DNA of 64,000 bases from JAVBNU01 sp031551265 (GCA_031551265.1 JAVBNU010000010.1:1-64000); one strand, 5' to 3'; shown: positions 1 to 8,589, counted from the first letter of the stretch. Made by a program: numbers and translations. Notes: generated from the letters alone by a model not told the origin.

Positions 1-1383
1 ATACAAGTCGCGTTTACCGTGGTGAATTTCGTCTAACATTGAATTAAGACGTTTTTGCACGGCAGGTTCTTGGATTTTCGCTATATGTTTTTCAACTGCT
101 TCAACGCCGACTTTTTTGGTTGCGTCAGAAGCATAGTCTTCCAGATATTCCATAAAAGTTGCAAGAGCGTTTGGCTCACAGAATTTGTTTATCACACCTT
201 CTTTGGCTAAGTCCATGAAATCTTTGCCTGTACGGCCTTTGCGATAGCATGCGGTGCAAAAGCTTGGAATAAAACCATGTTCAGCGAGTTCTTTCACTAT
301 CTCGTCAACACTGCGATTATCAGCCATTGTGAATTGTTCGGACGAATTTTTGTATAACTCGTAGCCGCCCGGGTTGACTTTTGATTCGGCGCTAATTTGT
401 GAAACACCAAGTTCCAGAAGCTCTCTACGCAATTGAGGAGTTTCTCTTGTTGAAAGAACAAGCCCTGTGTAAGGCACTGCAAGGCGCAATACTGCGACGA
501 TTTTTTTGAATTCCAAATCACTCATTTGTGCAGGTGGGTTATCAGAGAATTTCACGCCTTCAGCCGGCTCAATTCTTGGAACAGAAATTGTGTGAGGTCC
601 GACACCATATTTTTCATCGAGGTATTGTGAATGCATCAACGTTGCGAGTGTTTCGAATTTATAATCGGCCAAGCCGTAAAGAGGTCCTATACCATAGTCT
701 TTTATGCCGCCTTCAATTGCTCTGTCCATCGCTGTGATGCGCCAGTTGTAGTCGGATTTTTTGCCGGCAGGGTGCATTTCTTTGTATGTTTGTCGGTGAT
801 ACGTTTCCTGGAACAATTGATATGTGCCTAGGCCAAACGAGCTTAAGCGTTTGAAGTCTTCGGTACTCAATGGTGCGATGTTGATGTTGATACGTCTTAT
901 TTCGCCGTTGAAAACCTTTTCGTTGTAAATCCCGTTGACGATTTCTTCAATATAGTCGAGTCCGGCATGTTTGTAGTCTTCGCCGGTTAGCAGGATGATT
1001 CTTTTGTGGCCTAGTTGCATGATTGCTTTTGCTTCATCAACAACCTCAGCCGGTGTCAGGTGGCATCTTTTTATCACTTTATTGTCGCGTCTAAAAGCGC
1101 AATATACGCAGTTATTAGAGCAGTAGTTGCTCGCGTATAATGGTGCGAAAAGTACGATTCTGCTACCATAAATTTTTTCTTTGATAACCTTTGCGGTATG
1201 GAAAATTGCGTTCAGGGTATCGTTATCTTCGACGTTTAAAAGCGCTGCTGTCTCTTCAAGTGTAAGACCATTCAGCTCAAGCGATTTTTTCAAAATATCG
1301 TCGATACGTTTTTTATCGAATTTAATGTTTAAATGGTTATTGATTTTTTCTTCATCAATAATGTGTTTATCAGTTGTAATCAT
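1..1383 (-). CDS. hydG: [FeFe]-hydrogenase H-cluster maturase HydG (3' end cut by window)
   Basis: HydG is a radical SAM tyrosine lyase that makes the CO and CN ligands used to build the [FeFe]-hydrogenase H-cluster. The frame is open from the ATG at 1383 to the window edge (461 codons; the family is about 470 residues). The radical SAM CX3CX2C motif is at C88, C92 and C95 (followed by AFRRDN). A second motif, C376-X2-C379-X22-C402, has exactly the CX2CX22C spacing of the HydG auxiliary cluster site, which separates it from the related ThiH. Implies an [FeFe] hydrogenase elsewhere in the genome. HydE, HydF and the hydrogenase are not in the window. Confidence 0.93.
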   Translation of the reverse strand, partial: MITTDKHIIDEEKINNHLNIKFDKKRIDDILKKSLELNGLTLEETAALLNVEDNDTLNAIFHTAKVIKEKIYGSRIVLFAPLYASNYCSNNCVYCAFRRDNKVIKRCHLTPAEVVDEAKAIMQLGHKRIILLTGEDYKHAGLDYIEEIVNGIYNEKVFNGEIRRININIAPLSTEDFKRLSSFGLGTYQLFQETYHRQTYKEMHPAGKKSDYNWRITAMDRAIEGGIKDYGIGPLYGLADYKFETLATLMHSQYLDEKYGVGPHTISVPRIEPAEGVKFSDNPPAQMSDLEFKKIVAVLRLAVPYTGLVLSTRETPQLRRELLELGVSQISAESKVNPGGYELYKNSSEQFTMADNRSVDEIVKELAEHGFIPSFCTACYRKGRTGKDFMDLAKEGVINKFCEPNALATFMEYLEDYASDATKKVGVEAVEKHIAKIQEPAVQKRLNSMLDEIHHGKRDLY

Positions 1384-1417
1384 TTTTCCCCCTTGGGCGT
1401 TTTCGGCTAAATTATCT

Positions 1418-1438
1418 GGTGCGTGAGACGCACCCTAC
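1418..1438. repeat. dispersed GGTGCGT/ACGCACC palindrome, copy 1
   Basis: Intergenic imperfect palindrome of the form GGTGCGT-N-ACGCACCCTAC. Further copies lie at 6837, 36525, 38013 (degenerate), 40882, 47749, 48577 (degenerate) and 60382, all outside genes and in both orientations. It is followed here by two other repeat-like palindromes: a GGTTGGGGTTTCACCCCAAC-type one (about 1454-1476) and a GTCATTGCGAGC-type one (about 1482-1520). Confidence 0.75.
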
Positions 1439-1561
1439 TTTTCTTAGTTTTTTGTTGGGGTGAAACCCCAACCTACAATCTGTCATTGCGAGCGACTGTA
1501 AGTCGCGTGGCAATCCAATAGTATCCTCTACATCATGATTGTAGCGCAAAAATCCAAAATT

Positions 1562-2926
1562 TCACGTGCTCTTGTGTTTAAAATTAAATTTTGAAAAAAC
1601 ACCTTGATTGGTTTGCCATGGCGGTAGCTTAATATTGTTTTGGTTTTGATTGTTTTTTGCTGATAGTTTTTTTTCTTTTTCAATATCTTGTCTAAGTATC
1701 CAATTCATGAGCATAGGCAGAGAAATCCCTAAAATAGCCATATTTGTCAATAAACAGAGCCAATATAGGCCGACACCGATGTTTTTGGTTCTTTGTATGG
1801 ATTGTGCTGTAAGGCCGGGAGCTTTGCCAAGATTTTTAAATTTATGAGGTTGCAGTAAAAGTTTTTTGAAAAATCCGGCATTTTTGTCGAGTTTGTGTGT
1901 GTCCATTATTTTAGTGCCGAGGAATTTGTCAGACAGTCTGCCACAGATATTGTTCAGCATTAAATCTCCGCCAAAAAAGATTGCTATTACGGCTGCTTCT
2001 CTTATGCCTCTATCTTTTCGTTCATTGAAATCTCTGGCTTGAATCAATCTATGAGGGTAATCTCCTGTCAACCACATGAGAGCAAAGAGTGTTTTTGACA
2101 TAAAGATTGCTTCTGTATAATCGAATTTGTCTGCGTGTTTTTTAATGAGATTTAGTACGTTTCCTGTGCCTTTTGATAATATATTTTTAGAATTTAATAG
2201 CGCGCTATGATTGCCGCCAACACCCTTCATTAAAACTTTCGATAATATAGGCGTCAGCGCAGCGACGTATAGGACGCTTATTATTGCTTTTTTGATTTTG
2301 TCGTTGCGGTATTTTTTCTCGTCTATTTCACGGTCAATCAGTTTGAACGATCCGGAATATCCTTTTTTGTTTGTACGTCTTTCGGTGAATTCCGTTACGC
2401 CCCACGGTATAGCGAACCACATTGTCATCGTTGTTAAAATGTCGTTTTTTAAAACGCTCTCATGCGCTTTCAAAAGTGTTTTTCTCAAACTTTCCGCATC
2501 AGGAAAACGTTTGATTATATTATCAAAATCCGGTCTAATGTCGATGTTTTTCTCTTTAAATAGTTCATCGGCGAACTTTTTCATCCCACTAACGAGGTGC
2601 TCGCCGTCTTTTGTCAGATATTCTTTTGATACTTCAAGAATACGTTTTTCGTTGCTTTTTAAATCCTGAACGATTTTATTTGATTTCAGGGCATGTCTAT
2701 TAAACATTGGCATTAAAATAAATGGTGTGCAGAAACATGCCAGAAAATACAGCCCTGAAGTCGTTCCACGTTCTATGGCTTCATCTTTATTGTTTGACAT
2801 AAGCGCTTGAGGTATTGCCATACCGCCAATATCCATTAAACCCCTGTTCAGGAGCGTGTTTTCCTGAACCTTGGTTGTCATGTTATAAAAAGTAGACTTA
2901 AAAGATATGTTATTTTTAGTTTCCAT
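1562..2926 (-). CDS. multi-pass membrane protein of unknown function with N-terminal SFK tag
   Basis: 454 residues, not recognised as a named family. The N-terminus carries Asn-Asn-Ile-Ser-Phe-Lys-Ser, resembling the N-termini of the proteins at 12881 and 58827. Hydrophobic segments are visible near residues 58-75, 213-232, around 295 and 325, and a long one near 385-413, so an integral membrane protein is likely. The rest is Lys-rich and helical; the C-terminal tail is polar with an Asn/Gln stretch. Flanked by the hydG-side repeats and by speE on the same strand with about 57 bases between. Function unknown. Confidence 0.75.
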   Translation of the reverse strand: METKNNISFKSTFYNMTTKVQENTLLNRGLMDIGGMAIPQALMSNNKDEAIERGTTSGLYFLACFCTPFILMPMFNRHALKSNKIVQDLKSNEKRILEVSKEYLTKDGEHLVSGMKKFADELFKEKNIDIRPDFDNIIKRFPDAESLRKTLLKAHESVLKNDILTTMTMWFAIPWGVTEFTERRTNKKGYSGSFKLIDREIDEKKYRNDKIKKAIISVLYVAALTPILSKVLMKGVGGNHSALLNSKNILSKGTGNVLNLIKKHADKFDYTEAIFMSKTLFALMWLTGDYPHRLIQARDFNERKDRGIREAAVIAIFFGGDLMLNNICGRLSDKFLGTKIMDTHKLDKNAGFFKKLLLQPHKFKNLGKAPGLTAQSIQRTKNIGVGLYWLCLLTNMAILGISLPMLMNWILRQDIEKEKKLSAKNNQNQNNIKLPPWQTNQGVFSKFNFKHKST

Positions 2927-2983
2927 TATGCATGTTTAAAAACCAAACATAAAATTTTTTGCTAGGTATTTACAAAATGTTAC

Positions 2984-3820
2984 TTATTGCGTTAATTCTT
3001 TTATAAAATTCGGCAATGCAAAGCAGGCTTTGTGATAGTCTGTGTTGTAAATTTTGCAGGTTTTTGTGATTGTTGCTGCGCGTTGTTCATCAATGTATGA
3101 AAGTGGTTTTACGTCTTTTGAACAGAATGCCCATGACCAGTAGCCGCCCGGGTATGTCGGGATTGGTCCGACAAAAGTTGATGTTATAGGGAAAACTTTT
3201 TTGAGCAGCGAGTACATCATTTTCATTTCTTTTTGGTTTGCGAAAGGTGATTCTGACTGTGCCGCCATTATACCGCCGTCTTTTAGTGCGTTTTTAACAT
3301 TTGTATAGAATTCTTCTGTGAACAGGCCTTCTCCAGGTCCCATCGGGTCGGTCGAGTCGATTAAAATCACGTCATAGCAGTTTTTCTTATCTTTTATGTA
3401 TTCGATTGCGTCTGCAACAACAACTTCAACTTTTGGGTTGTCTAGCTCACATGCGATTGTTGGCAGGAATTTTTTGCTGGCGTCAATAACCATGCCGTCT
3501 ATTTCGCAGAGAACGGCTTTTTTAACAGTATTGTGTTTCATGACTTCGCGTATTGTGACGCCATCGCCGCCGCCGATTACGAGGATATTTTCGGGATTTT
3601 TGTGAGATAACATCGGAATATGTGAAATCATTTCGTGATAATAGAATTCATCGCGTTCAGTGGTCATCATCAAGCCGTCGAGTGTCAAAATTCTGCCGTG
3701 TGACTCGCTGTCCATAACATCAACTTTTTGGAATTCGGATTGCGCTGTGAATAAAACGTCTTTTACTTTTATTGTGATTCCATATTTATCATCGATTAAT
3801 TCCGTGTATCTTAAGTCCAT
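2984..3820 (-). CDS. speE: spermidine synthase (polyamine aminopropyltransferase)
   Basis: Transfers the aminopropyl group of decarboxylated S-adenosylmethionine to putrescine, giving spermidine. 278 residues, the usual bacterial SpeE length. The dcSAM-binding GGGDG is at 83-87, and the catalytic IDSTDP loop is near 154-159 with the expected Asp residues. The tyrosine/histidine pair YYHEM near 60-64 is also typical. The N-terminal beta-strand tetramerisation region is present. No speD lies next to it in the window. Cytosolic. Confidence 0.93.
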   Translation of the reverse strand: MDLRYTELIDDKYGITIKVKDVLFTAQSEFQKVDVMDSESHGRILTLDGLMMTTERDEFYYHEMISHIPMLSHKNPENILVIGGGDGVTIREVMKHNTVKKAVLCEIDGMVIDASKKFLPTIACELDNPKVEVVVADAIEYIKDKKNCYDVILIDSTDPMGPGEGLFTEEFYTNVKNALKDGGIMAAQSESPFANQKEMKMMYSLLKKVFPITSTFVGPIPTYPGGYWSWAFCSKDVKPLSYIDEQRAATITKTCKIYNTDYHKACFALPNFIKELTQ

Positions 3821-3893
3821 TTTTTATCCCTTCACCCCTGAAAGGGGCCTTATTCATTTTGTCCTTGGCAAATATAGCCAAATTTATGTTTCT

Positions 3894-4571
3894 TCACCAA
3901 AGTGCGTTTGGCATCAAACGTTCATAGAACCAAACGTCAACGCCGTCATATTTTTCTTCAAATTCATCTTTCAATTCGTTTGAAACACCGATTGCAATAA
4001 TCGGTAAGTTTGCCTTTTGTGCAGCTTCTTTGATTATTTCATAGCCATTGATAATATCTTCTTTAGTGGTTTCTGAGCCAAAATGTGTGTTACTGATTAA
4101 GCCTGAAAACTTTTTCCAATCGCGTTTTTGCAGTCCTGAAGCAAATTTTATGTATTCCAAAATACTCTCAACGTTGTGAGTTTCAAACTTTGATGTATTT
4201 AAAACCAAATAAATGCGCAAATCTTCTTCTTTTTCAATGTTGTTGATTATATCTAAAACGTCCAAACCTGACGCGCCGTATCCAACATCAATAATTATAT
4301 CGCCCTTTTCGTTTAGGCAGTTAATTTGCTGGGGATTGACGTAACTGGCTGCTTCACCGAGCCCAAAATAATCAGTCTGCGCGATTACGTTGATGCCGCG
4401 GTCTGTGAGTGTCTGATATAGCGGGCGCAGCGTGTATGCCGGCTCAACCGTGTCCAAATCAACGAGAGTTATATGCTCATTACGCGCAACGTGCTGTAAT
4501 GCACGATTGATTGAGGTTTCGGATTTTCCGCTAGCGTATGCGCCTGTGTAAACTTCTACTTTTCTGCTCAT
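3894..4571 (-). CDS. P-loop nucleotide-binding protein (MinD/CobQ-like)
   Basis: 225 residues from the ATG at 4571. An upstream start at 4625 would add a hydrophobic stretch encoded within a repeat element, so the internal start, placing the P-loop at residues 10-17 (GAYASGKS), is preferred. A second motif, VDLDTVEPAYTLRPL, resembles the VDLD-IVNP-YFRSRE motif of a clostridial family of stand-alone ATP-binding proteins, and IIDVGYGASG resembles a Walker B/switch region. Likely a soluble ATPase of unknown role. It is divergent from the RiPP-like cassette and separated from it by a repeat, so a functional link is not supported by position alone. Confidence 0.7.
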   Translation of the reverse strand: MSRKVEVYTGAYASGKSETSINRALQHVARNEHITLVDLDTVEPAYTLRPLYQTLTDRGINVIAQTDYFGLGEAASYVNPQQINCLNEKGDIIIDVGYGASGLDVLDIINNIEKEEDLRIYLVLNTSKFETHNVESILEYIKFASGLQKRDWKKFSGLISNTHFGSETTKEDIINGYEIIKEAAQKANLPIIAIGVSNELKDEFEEKYDGVDVWFYERLMPNALW

Positions 4572-4610
4572 AAAGATTATTTTAATATAAAAAAATATTA
4601 AGTATAGCGT

Positions 4611-4733
4611 AAGACCACTGCACAATTCTGAAAAATTTGTTTTTTTCGATTTGTGCAGTGGTCGATTTATCGGATGTGAGAAGAAGCAAATCCTCGCGAG
4701 GAGCGAGGTTTACTTCTTTGAAACTGGACGTCA
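4611..4733 (+). repeat. about 122-bp dispersed palindrome-rich element, copy A
   Basis: Matches 26952-27073 in inverted orientation over its whole length, roughly 75% by eye. It starts with AAGACC-CTGCAC, has TTTTTTCGATTTGTG in the middle, then TATCGGATGTGA, AAATCCTC and GCGAGGTTT, and ends at ACTGGACGTCA. Copy A also contains an inverted pair GACCACTGCAC/GTGCAGTGGTC, and the same GTGCAGTGGTC recurs at about 4775-4787. No ORF inside. Looks like a non-autonomous mobile or REP-like element. Confidence 0.8.
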
Positions 4734-4901
4734 TAGACCCTGATTCAAGGTGCTTTTTCGCAGAAAAAGTGACTTGTGCAGTGGTCTCAGCGTGTTAAGA
4801 TTTAATAAAATAGTATATATTAATGCTTGTTTACACTTGAAAAGATTTTTTATTTATGCGACATTAGTAGCACGTAAAATAAGTCAAGTGAGGCCCCGGA
4901 A

Positions 4902-5084
4902 ATGATTGGAAAAATTACATCTAATACCCCCATTAGCAAAAATGCGTACGCTGATATTATAAGCAAAGCCAAAAGCCCGATGCAAAATACGCCGACTTTA
5001 GACATCACTAAAACGCAATATGAAAATGATTCATTTAATAAAGGCGGTGCTTGTGATGGTTGTGGCGGCGGCTGTACTGATTAA
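4902..5084 (+). CDS. putative RiPP precursor peptide 1 (Gly/Cys-rich C-terminus)
   Basis: 60 residues, preceded by GTGAGG at 4888-4893 with 8 bases to the ATG. It starts MIGK-TSN and carries LDITK-QYE-D-F-K before a short Gly/Cys tail with Cys at 51, 54 and 58 (CDGCGGGC). It is about 60% identical in its first 47 residues to the next peptide, while the tails differ, which is the leader-conserved/core-variable pattern of ribosomally made, modified peptides. It lies immediately before a second copy and a radical SAM/SPASM enzyme. Expected leader 1-47, core 48-60. A small metal-binding protein is the main alternative. Confidence 0.75.
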   Translation: MIGKITSNTPISKNAYADIISKAKSPMQNTPTLDITKTQYENDSFNKGGACDGCGGGCTD

Positions 5085-5104
5085 TCATAAGAGGAAATTG
5101 AGAA

Positions 5105-5314
5105 ATGATTGGAAAAGTTACATCAAATATTGCTATTAGCAAAAGTTTATACGCAGAGATAATTAACAAAGCTAAAGCCCCTGTAAAAAACACTCCTGCA
5201 TTGGATATAACAAAAGCACAGTACGAAAAAGATACGTTCAGCAAAAGCAATGGCTGTGGTGGCGGCTGTATAGATGATGACGGCGGTTGTGGCTGTGGCG
5301 GCGGCTGTTTGTAA
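5105..5314 (+). CDS. putative RiPP precursor peptide 2 (Gly/Cys-rich C-terminus)
   Basis: 69 residues, Shine-Dalgarno AGAGGAA at about 5090-5096, 20 bases after peptide 1. The leader-like part (1-47) repeats peptide 1 with conservative changes: MIGK-TSN, ISK, YA-II-KAK-P, NTP-LDITK-QYE. The tail is longer than in peptide 1, with Cys at 51, 55, 62, 64 and 68 in CGGGC and CGCGGGC units separated by an Ile-Asp3 spacer. Presumably a substrate of the radical SAM protein that starts 11 bases downstream. It looks like a duplication of peptide 1 with core expansion. Confidence 0.77.
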   Translation: MIGKVTSNIAISKSLYAEIINKAKAPVKNTPALDITKAQYEKDTFSKSNGCGGGCIDDDGGCGCGGGCL

Positions 5315-5324
5315 AAAATAACTT

Positions 5325-6386
5325 ATGAATAACGATTTTAATAATTACCAGCCCGAACGATATTTTTATATGCAATGGCATATAAATCAGTCTTGCAATT
5401 TGCGTTGCAAGCACTGTTATCAGGAAGGTTATTCGGGTGAGGACGAAATGTCTTTTATTGAGCTTGTTCAGGTGTTCAATCAATATAAAGAGTTAATCGA
5501 ATTTTTCAATGAAAATTACCAAAAAGGCGGATTGGCGATTATTCCGACGATTTCGTTTACAGGCGGCGAGCCGTTTTATAGGGATGATTTTTTGGAATTA
5601 TTAGAGCTTTTCACCACACATGTGTCGACAATTGAAATGTCGATATTGTCAAACGGTACGTTGATAACGTCTGATATTGCTGAAAAACTCAAGAGCTTTA
5701 ATATTAGTAAAGTACAAGTCAGCATTGATGGCGATGAAGCGACGCATGACGATATAAGAGGGCAGGGCAGCTTTAAAAAAGCAGAAGCCGGTATCAAAAG
5801 TCTTTTAGACGCCGGAGTTAACACAACAATATCTTTCACGGCGCATAAAGGCAACTACAAAATTTTGCCAGAAGTTGTCAAAATAGCTAGAAATTGGAAT
5901 GTAAATTCAATTTGGTCGGATAGAGTTATCCCAGAAGGCAGTGGCAGCGAGCTTTTGTTGATGTCGAAGGACGAAACAAAAGAATATATAGAATTATTGG
6001 GCAAATTAGCCGGAGAAAACATTGTTTCAGAAAGCTGCGCTTGCAAAGTTCATAACCGCAGAGCATTGCAGTTTTTAGCCAATTCAGAGCAAAATGCTCC
6101 ATATTACTGCAAAGCAGGCAAAAATCTTTTGACTGTTATGCATAACGGCGATGTTTATGTTTGTCGCAGAATGCCGATATTATTGGGCAATTTAAGAGAG
6201 CAGACGCTAAAAGATATTTATTGTAATCACGAAATTTTAAAAGATTTAAGACAGGAGCGAACTATTAAAGGTTGCGAAAAATGCGAGCATAAAACTGTTT
6301 GCCGTGGCGGTTTGAAATGTCTGGCTTATGCTGTTAACGGAGATTACAATACAGCTGATCCCGGTTGCTGGCTCGCCAATTTATAA
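5325..6386 (+). CDS. radical SAM/SPASM peptide maturase
   Basis: 353 residues. The radical SAM motif CNLRCKHC is at 24-31 (C24, C28, C31), followed by FTGGEPF and the substrate-strand motifs ILSNGT and VQVSIDG. The C-terminal SPASM region has C-X12-G-X4-C (CKAG...GDVYVC) and then C-X2-C-X5-C-X5-C and a final Cys near the end, fitting two auxiliary 4Fe-4S clusters. There is no N-terminal RRE (PqqD-like) domain: the catalytic domain starts almost at once. No clear Shine-Dalgarno; it begins 11 bases after peptide 2, so translational coupling is likely. Predicted to install thioether or C-C crosslinks in the Cys/Gly tails (inference). It ends tail-to-tail with the next gene, sharing TTATAA. Confidence 0.85.
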   Translation: MNNDFNNYQPERYFYMQWHINQSCNLRCKHCYQEGYSGEDEMSFIELVQVFNQYKELIEFFNENYQKGGLAIIPTISFTGGEPFYRDDFLELLELFTTHVSTIEMSILSNGTLITSDIAEKLKSFNISKVQVSIDGDEATHDDIRGQGSFKKAEAGIKSLLDAGVNTTISFTAHKGNYKILPEVVKIARNWNVNSIWSDRVIPEGSGSELLLMSKDETKEYIELLGKLAGENIVSESCACKVHNRRALQFLANSEQNAPYYCKAGKNLLTVMHNGDVYVCRRMPILLGNLREQTLKDIYCNHEILKDLRQERTIKGCEKCEHKTVCRGGLKCLAYAVNGDYNTADPGCWLANL

Positions 6387-6719
6387 ATCCAGTTCCCATT
6401 CAAATCGGATATTACCTGTCGAGTCCATCAACATCCCGTTGCCCATTTTCGTATATGTTTGGCCGGATGGGCCTGTAACCATACCTAAGCCGGTATCGAT
6501 TAGGGATGGATTTGTTAATGGCTTATTTGGCTGAAACATATCGTTATTAGGCTGTCCAAGAGGGTTGAGGCCGTACGGGTCAGAGCCGCCGAGATTGCTA
6601 TATGGGTTTGTACCAAAATCATTGCTGCCAAACGGGTCAAAAGAACCAAATTTAATATTACCGTGAGAGTCTTTGTTGATTGAGCTAAGGCCAGATGAAA
6701 TATTGCTAATCATTGACAT
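6381..6719 (-). CDS. hypothetical protein, Gly/Asn/Pro-rich
   Basis: 112 residues from the ATG at 6719, which has a clear AAGGAAG 5 bases upstream; an in-frame upstream start lacks one. The N-terminus (MSMISNISSGLSS) resembles that of the protein at 12881. The middle is a low-complexity run with repeated DPFG, DPYG, NPLG and NPYS turns, ending with a GPSGQTYTKMGNG segment. No signal peptide or membrane segment. Function unknown. Converges with the maturase gene, overlapping by 6 bases. Confidence 0.6.
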   Translation of the reverse strand: MSMISNISSGLSSINKDSHGNIKFGSFDPFGSNDFGTNPYSNLGGSDPYGLNPLGQPNNDMFQPNKPLTNPSLIDTGLGMVTGPSGQTYTKMGNGMLMDSTGNIRFEWELDL

Positions 6720-6836
6720 TTTATACTTCCTTATTGATTTACTGTGACATGTGTATAAAATCACGTGAAAAAATTTCTTGCGTAATTTCCTCAAGTAGTT
6801 AACATTAATTTACATGTTTAACTAGCAAACAATGAC

Positions 6837-6857
6837 GGTGCGTGAGGCGCACCCTAC
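6837..6857. repeat. dispersed GGTGCGT/ACGCACC palindrome, copy 2
   Basis: Same family as 1418-1438, located just 3' of the lptA-like stop codon. GGTGCGTGAGGCGCACCCTAC differs by only a few bases from the other copies. Confidence 0.75.
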
Positions 6858-6874
6858 AGTTACAACACTAAAAA

Positions 6875-7858
6875 CTAGTCTTGCACAGTGTTAACGTTAG
6901 GAATAAATGTTTTTACGTTGCCTTCGGCGGTGAAGTCTTTTGGCTCAATAGTCATGATAATTGAGTCAGCTTCAATTGTACGGCCCTGTTCGGTAATTTT
7001 TGAACGACCCTGAAAAACGACTTTGTTTAATTTTTTGGTTTTAGGGTCAGGGAAAACGCTGGCTTTAGGCCCGACTGCGTAGTAGTCTTTGTATGTTACG
7101 CGTACGTTTTTGCTTGCTACGAGTGTGTTTGCGTTTTTGTTATATTGTTGAAATTCTGAACGAACGATAATTGGTGTATCGTCTTTTTTGGCGCCACTTT
7201 CGTCAGATTCAGCGCCGTGCATTTCTGAGTATACGTTGCCTGTTGCCACTGCGTCGCCTGAGGTCACTTTGTATACGTATCTGTCGGCTGTGAAATTATT
7301 TTTTTCTTGTTTAATTTTTGCGTTACCGATGAGTTGAAGCTCTTCGACTTCGCCTTTTTTATCCATTTTAGCTATGCCTTCTTGTGAGTAGCTGACGGAC
7401 TTTTGGTAGTTAACGATTACGTTACCCAGTGCGCGCATGGTTTTTGTCGCTGTGTTGTATTCTTGAGAATCTGCTGTAATAATTACGAGCGGTTCAAGTT
7501 TATTCTTTTCGGTAACGATTGTTTGGGTGTTGCCTTCGGCTGTCACGATTTTATTTAAAAGTGATAATTTTATGATATTTGCTTTAACTTCATTCTTTTT
7601 ATCGTTTTTTATCTGGTAAACGTAGGCTTTGTCGAAGAAATTTGCATCGGTGAGTTTTTTGCTTTTGGGGTCGACATTGCCTTCGGCTCTGGGGCTTTTG
7701 ATTGTAATATCGTCAAGTTGAACTTTAACATTACCTTCGAGGTATGCTTTATTTTTATTATCCACAAACTTTTGTTTGTCAGCTTCGATGGTTAAGTCTG
7801 CGGCAAAAACTGCTCCTATTGTAATTATAATTGCTGTTGTTAATAAAAATCTTCTCAT
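6875..7858 (-). CDS. lptA: LptA/OstA-like periplasmic LPS-transport protein
   Basis: 327 residues with a signal peptide (about 1-19, cleavage after AVFA). The mature part is a run of short beta-strand repeats typical of OstA/LptA: A-G-N-V-K-V, AEGNTQ, ALGNVIVNYQ, LIGNAKI, ATGNVYSE and AEGNVKTF. It is longer than E. coli LptA (about 185), as in cyanobacteria-like OstA proteins. Expected to bridge lipopolysaccharide from the inner to the outer membrane through a beta-jellyroll groove. Overlaps the upstream lptC-like gene by 4 bases (ATGA), so the two are co-translated. Confidence 0.82.
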   Translation of the reverse strand: MRRFLLTTAIIITIGAVFAADLTIEADKQKFVDNKNKAYLEGNVKVQLDDITIKSPRAEGNVDPKSKKLTDANFFDKAYVYQIKNDKKNEVKANIIKLSLLNKIVTAEGNTQTIVTEKNKLEPLVIITADSQEYNTATKTMRALGNVIVNYQKSVSYSQEGIAKMDKKGEVEELQLIGNAKIKQEKNNFTADRYVYKVTSGDAVATGNVYSEMHGAESDESGAKKDDTPIIVRSEFQQYNKNANTLVASKNVRVTYKDYYAVGPKASVFPDPKTKKLNKVVFQGRSKITEQGRTIEADSIIMTIEPKDFTAEGNVKTFIPNVNTVQD

Positions 7859-8433
7859 TTTACTTTTTCCCCTTTTTCACCATATAATTTTGTAACAGTT
7901 TTACCTGTGATTTTGAAATTGGTCATTTTGTTGCTCATTTTTGCATTGTCGCCGGTTATGACTGCTTCGTTGGGTTTTACTATTTTTATATTTCCTGTTG
8001 CTGTGATGCTGTCGTTTTGGCCTTCCCAAACGAAATCATCTGCCTCAATGTAGGTTCCGTCTTTGTACACAATGACTGCGTCCTGATTGAGGTTAATTCT
8101 TTTGGTAGAGTCATTGAAGGTTGCTTGTTTTGCTTTAAAGCTGACGACTACTTCGCTGTTATCATAAAAATTGCCGATAATGTCGTTTAATATAGCATTT
8201 TCACTAAAACTATCGTAGTAGCCGGTTTCGGCAAACATTTCCCAGTGTTTCGTGTTGTCTTTTGTCTCGACAATTATCAGGTTTTTAATATTGACTCTTT
8301 GATTATCGAGTTCGTTATTAAAAATGTCTTTTTTAAATTTATACGTGATAATACTGGACGCTAAAAAAGCCCATACGCAGCTGGCTACGATAATTGCAAA
8401 AATTATTATGTATATTATTTTACTTTTTTTCAT
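7855..8433 (-). CDS. lptC: LptC-like LPS export protein
   Basis: 192 residues: an N-terminal membrane anchor (residues 5-30) followed by a beta-rich domain with the LptC/LptA-style motif pattern (EMFAETGYYD, AKQATFNDSTKRINLNQDAVI, ATGNIKIVKPN). LptC sits in the inner membrane and hands LPS from LptBFG to LptA. First gene of the two-gene unit; the intergenic region to clpB (8434-8589) separates divergent transcription units. Confidence 0.8.
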   Translation of the reverse strand: MKKSKIIYIIIFAIIVASCVWAFLASSIITYKFKKDIFNNELDNQRVNIKNLIIVETKDNTKHWEMFAETGYYDSFSENAILNDIIGNFYDNSEVVVSFKAKQATFNDSTKRINLNQDAVIVYKDGTYIEADDFVWEGQNDSITATGNIKIVKPNEAVITGDNAKMSNKMTNFKITGKTVTKLYGEKGEKVK

Positions 8434-8544
8434 ATTTCAACCTGTTTCGAAAACAATTTTATCACGAATAGTTAAGTGTTGAAACAAATTGTATGCAATT
8501 ATTAATTAAAAATAAATTTTGAAAGATTTTTGAAAATTTATCCT

Positions 8545-8561
8545 TATAATGAGAATATAAT
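8545..8561 (+). promoter_or_regulatory. two TATAAT -10 candidates before clpB
   Basis: Consensus TATAAT hexamers at 8545-8550 and 8556-8561 lie 30-45 bases before the clpB ATG. The nearest TTGAAA (8519-8524) is 20 bases from the first hexamer, longer than ideal. No CIRCE-type inverted repeat is visible, so heat-shock control cannot be read from the sequence. Confidence 0.4.
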
Positions 8562-8589
8562 ATTGCAATTTTTGTAAAGGGAATTTACG

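Noticed and set aside
2211..2669. 152-codon ORF opposite the membrane protein at 1562
   Set aside because: Antisense shadow of a longer ORF with real membrane segments; no ribosome site and composition typical of a reversed Lys/Asp-rich gene.
7855..8433. Signal-peptide lipoprotein for the lptC-like gene
   Set aside because: A Cys lies in the membrane segment (IIVASC), but no proper lipobox cleavage context and the LptC anchor type fits better.
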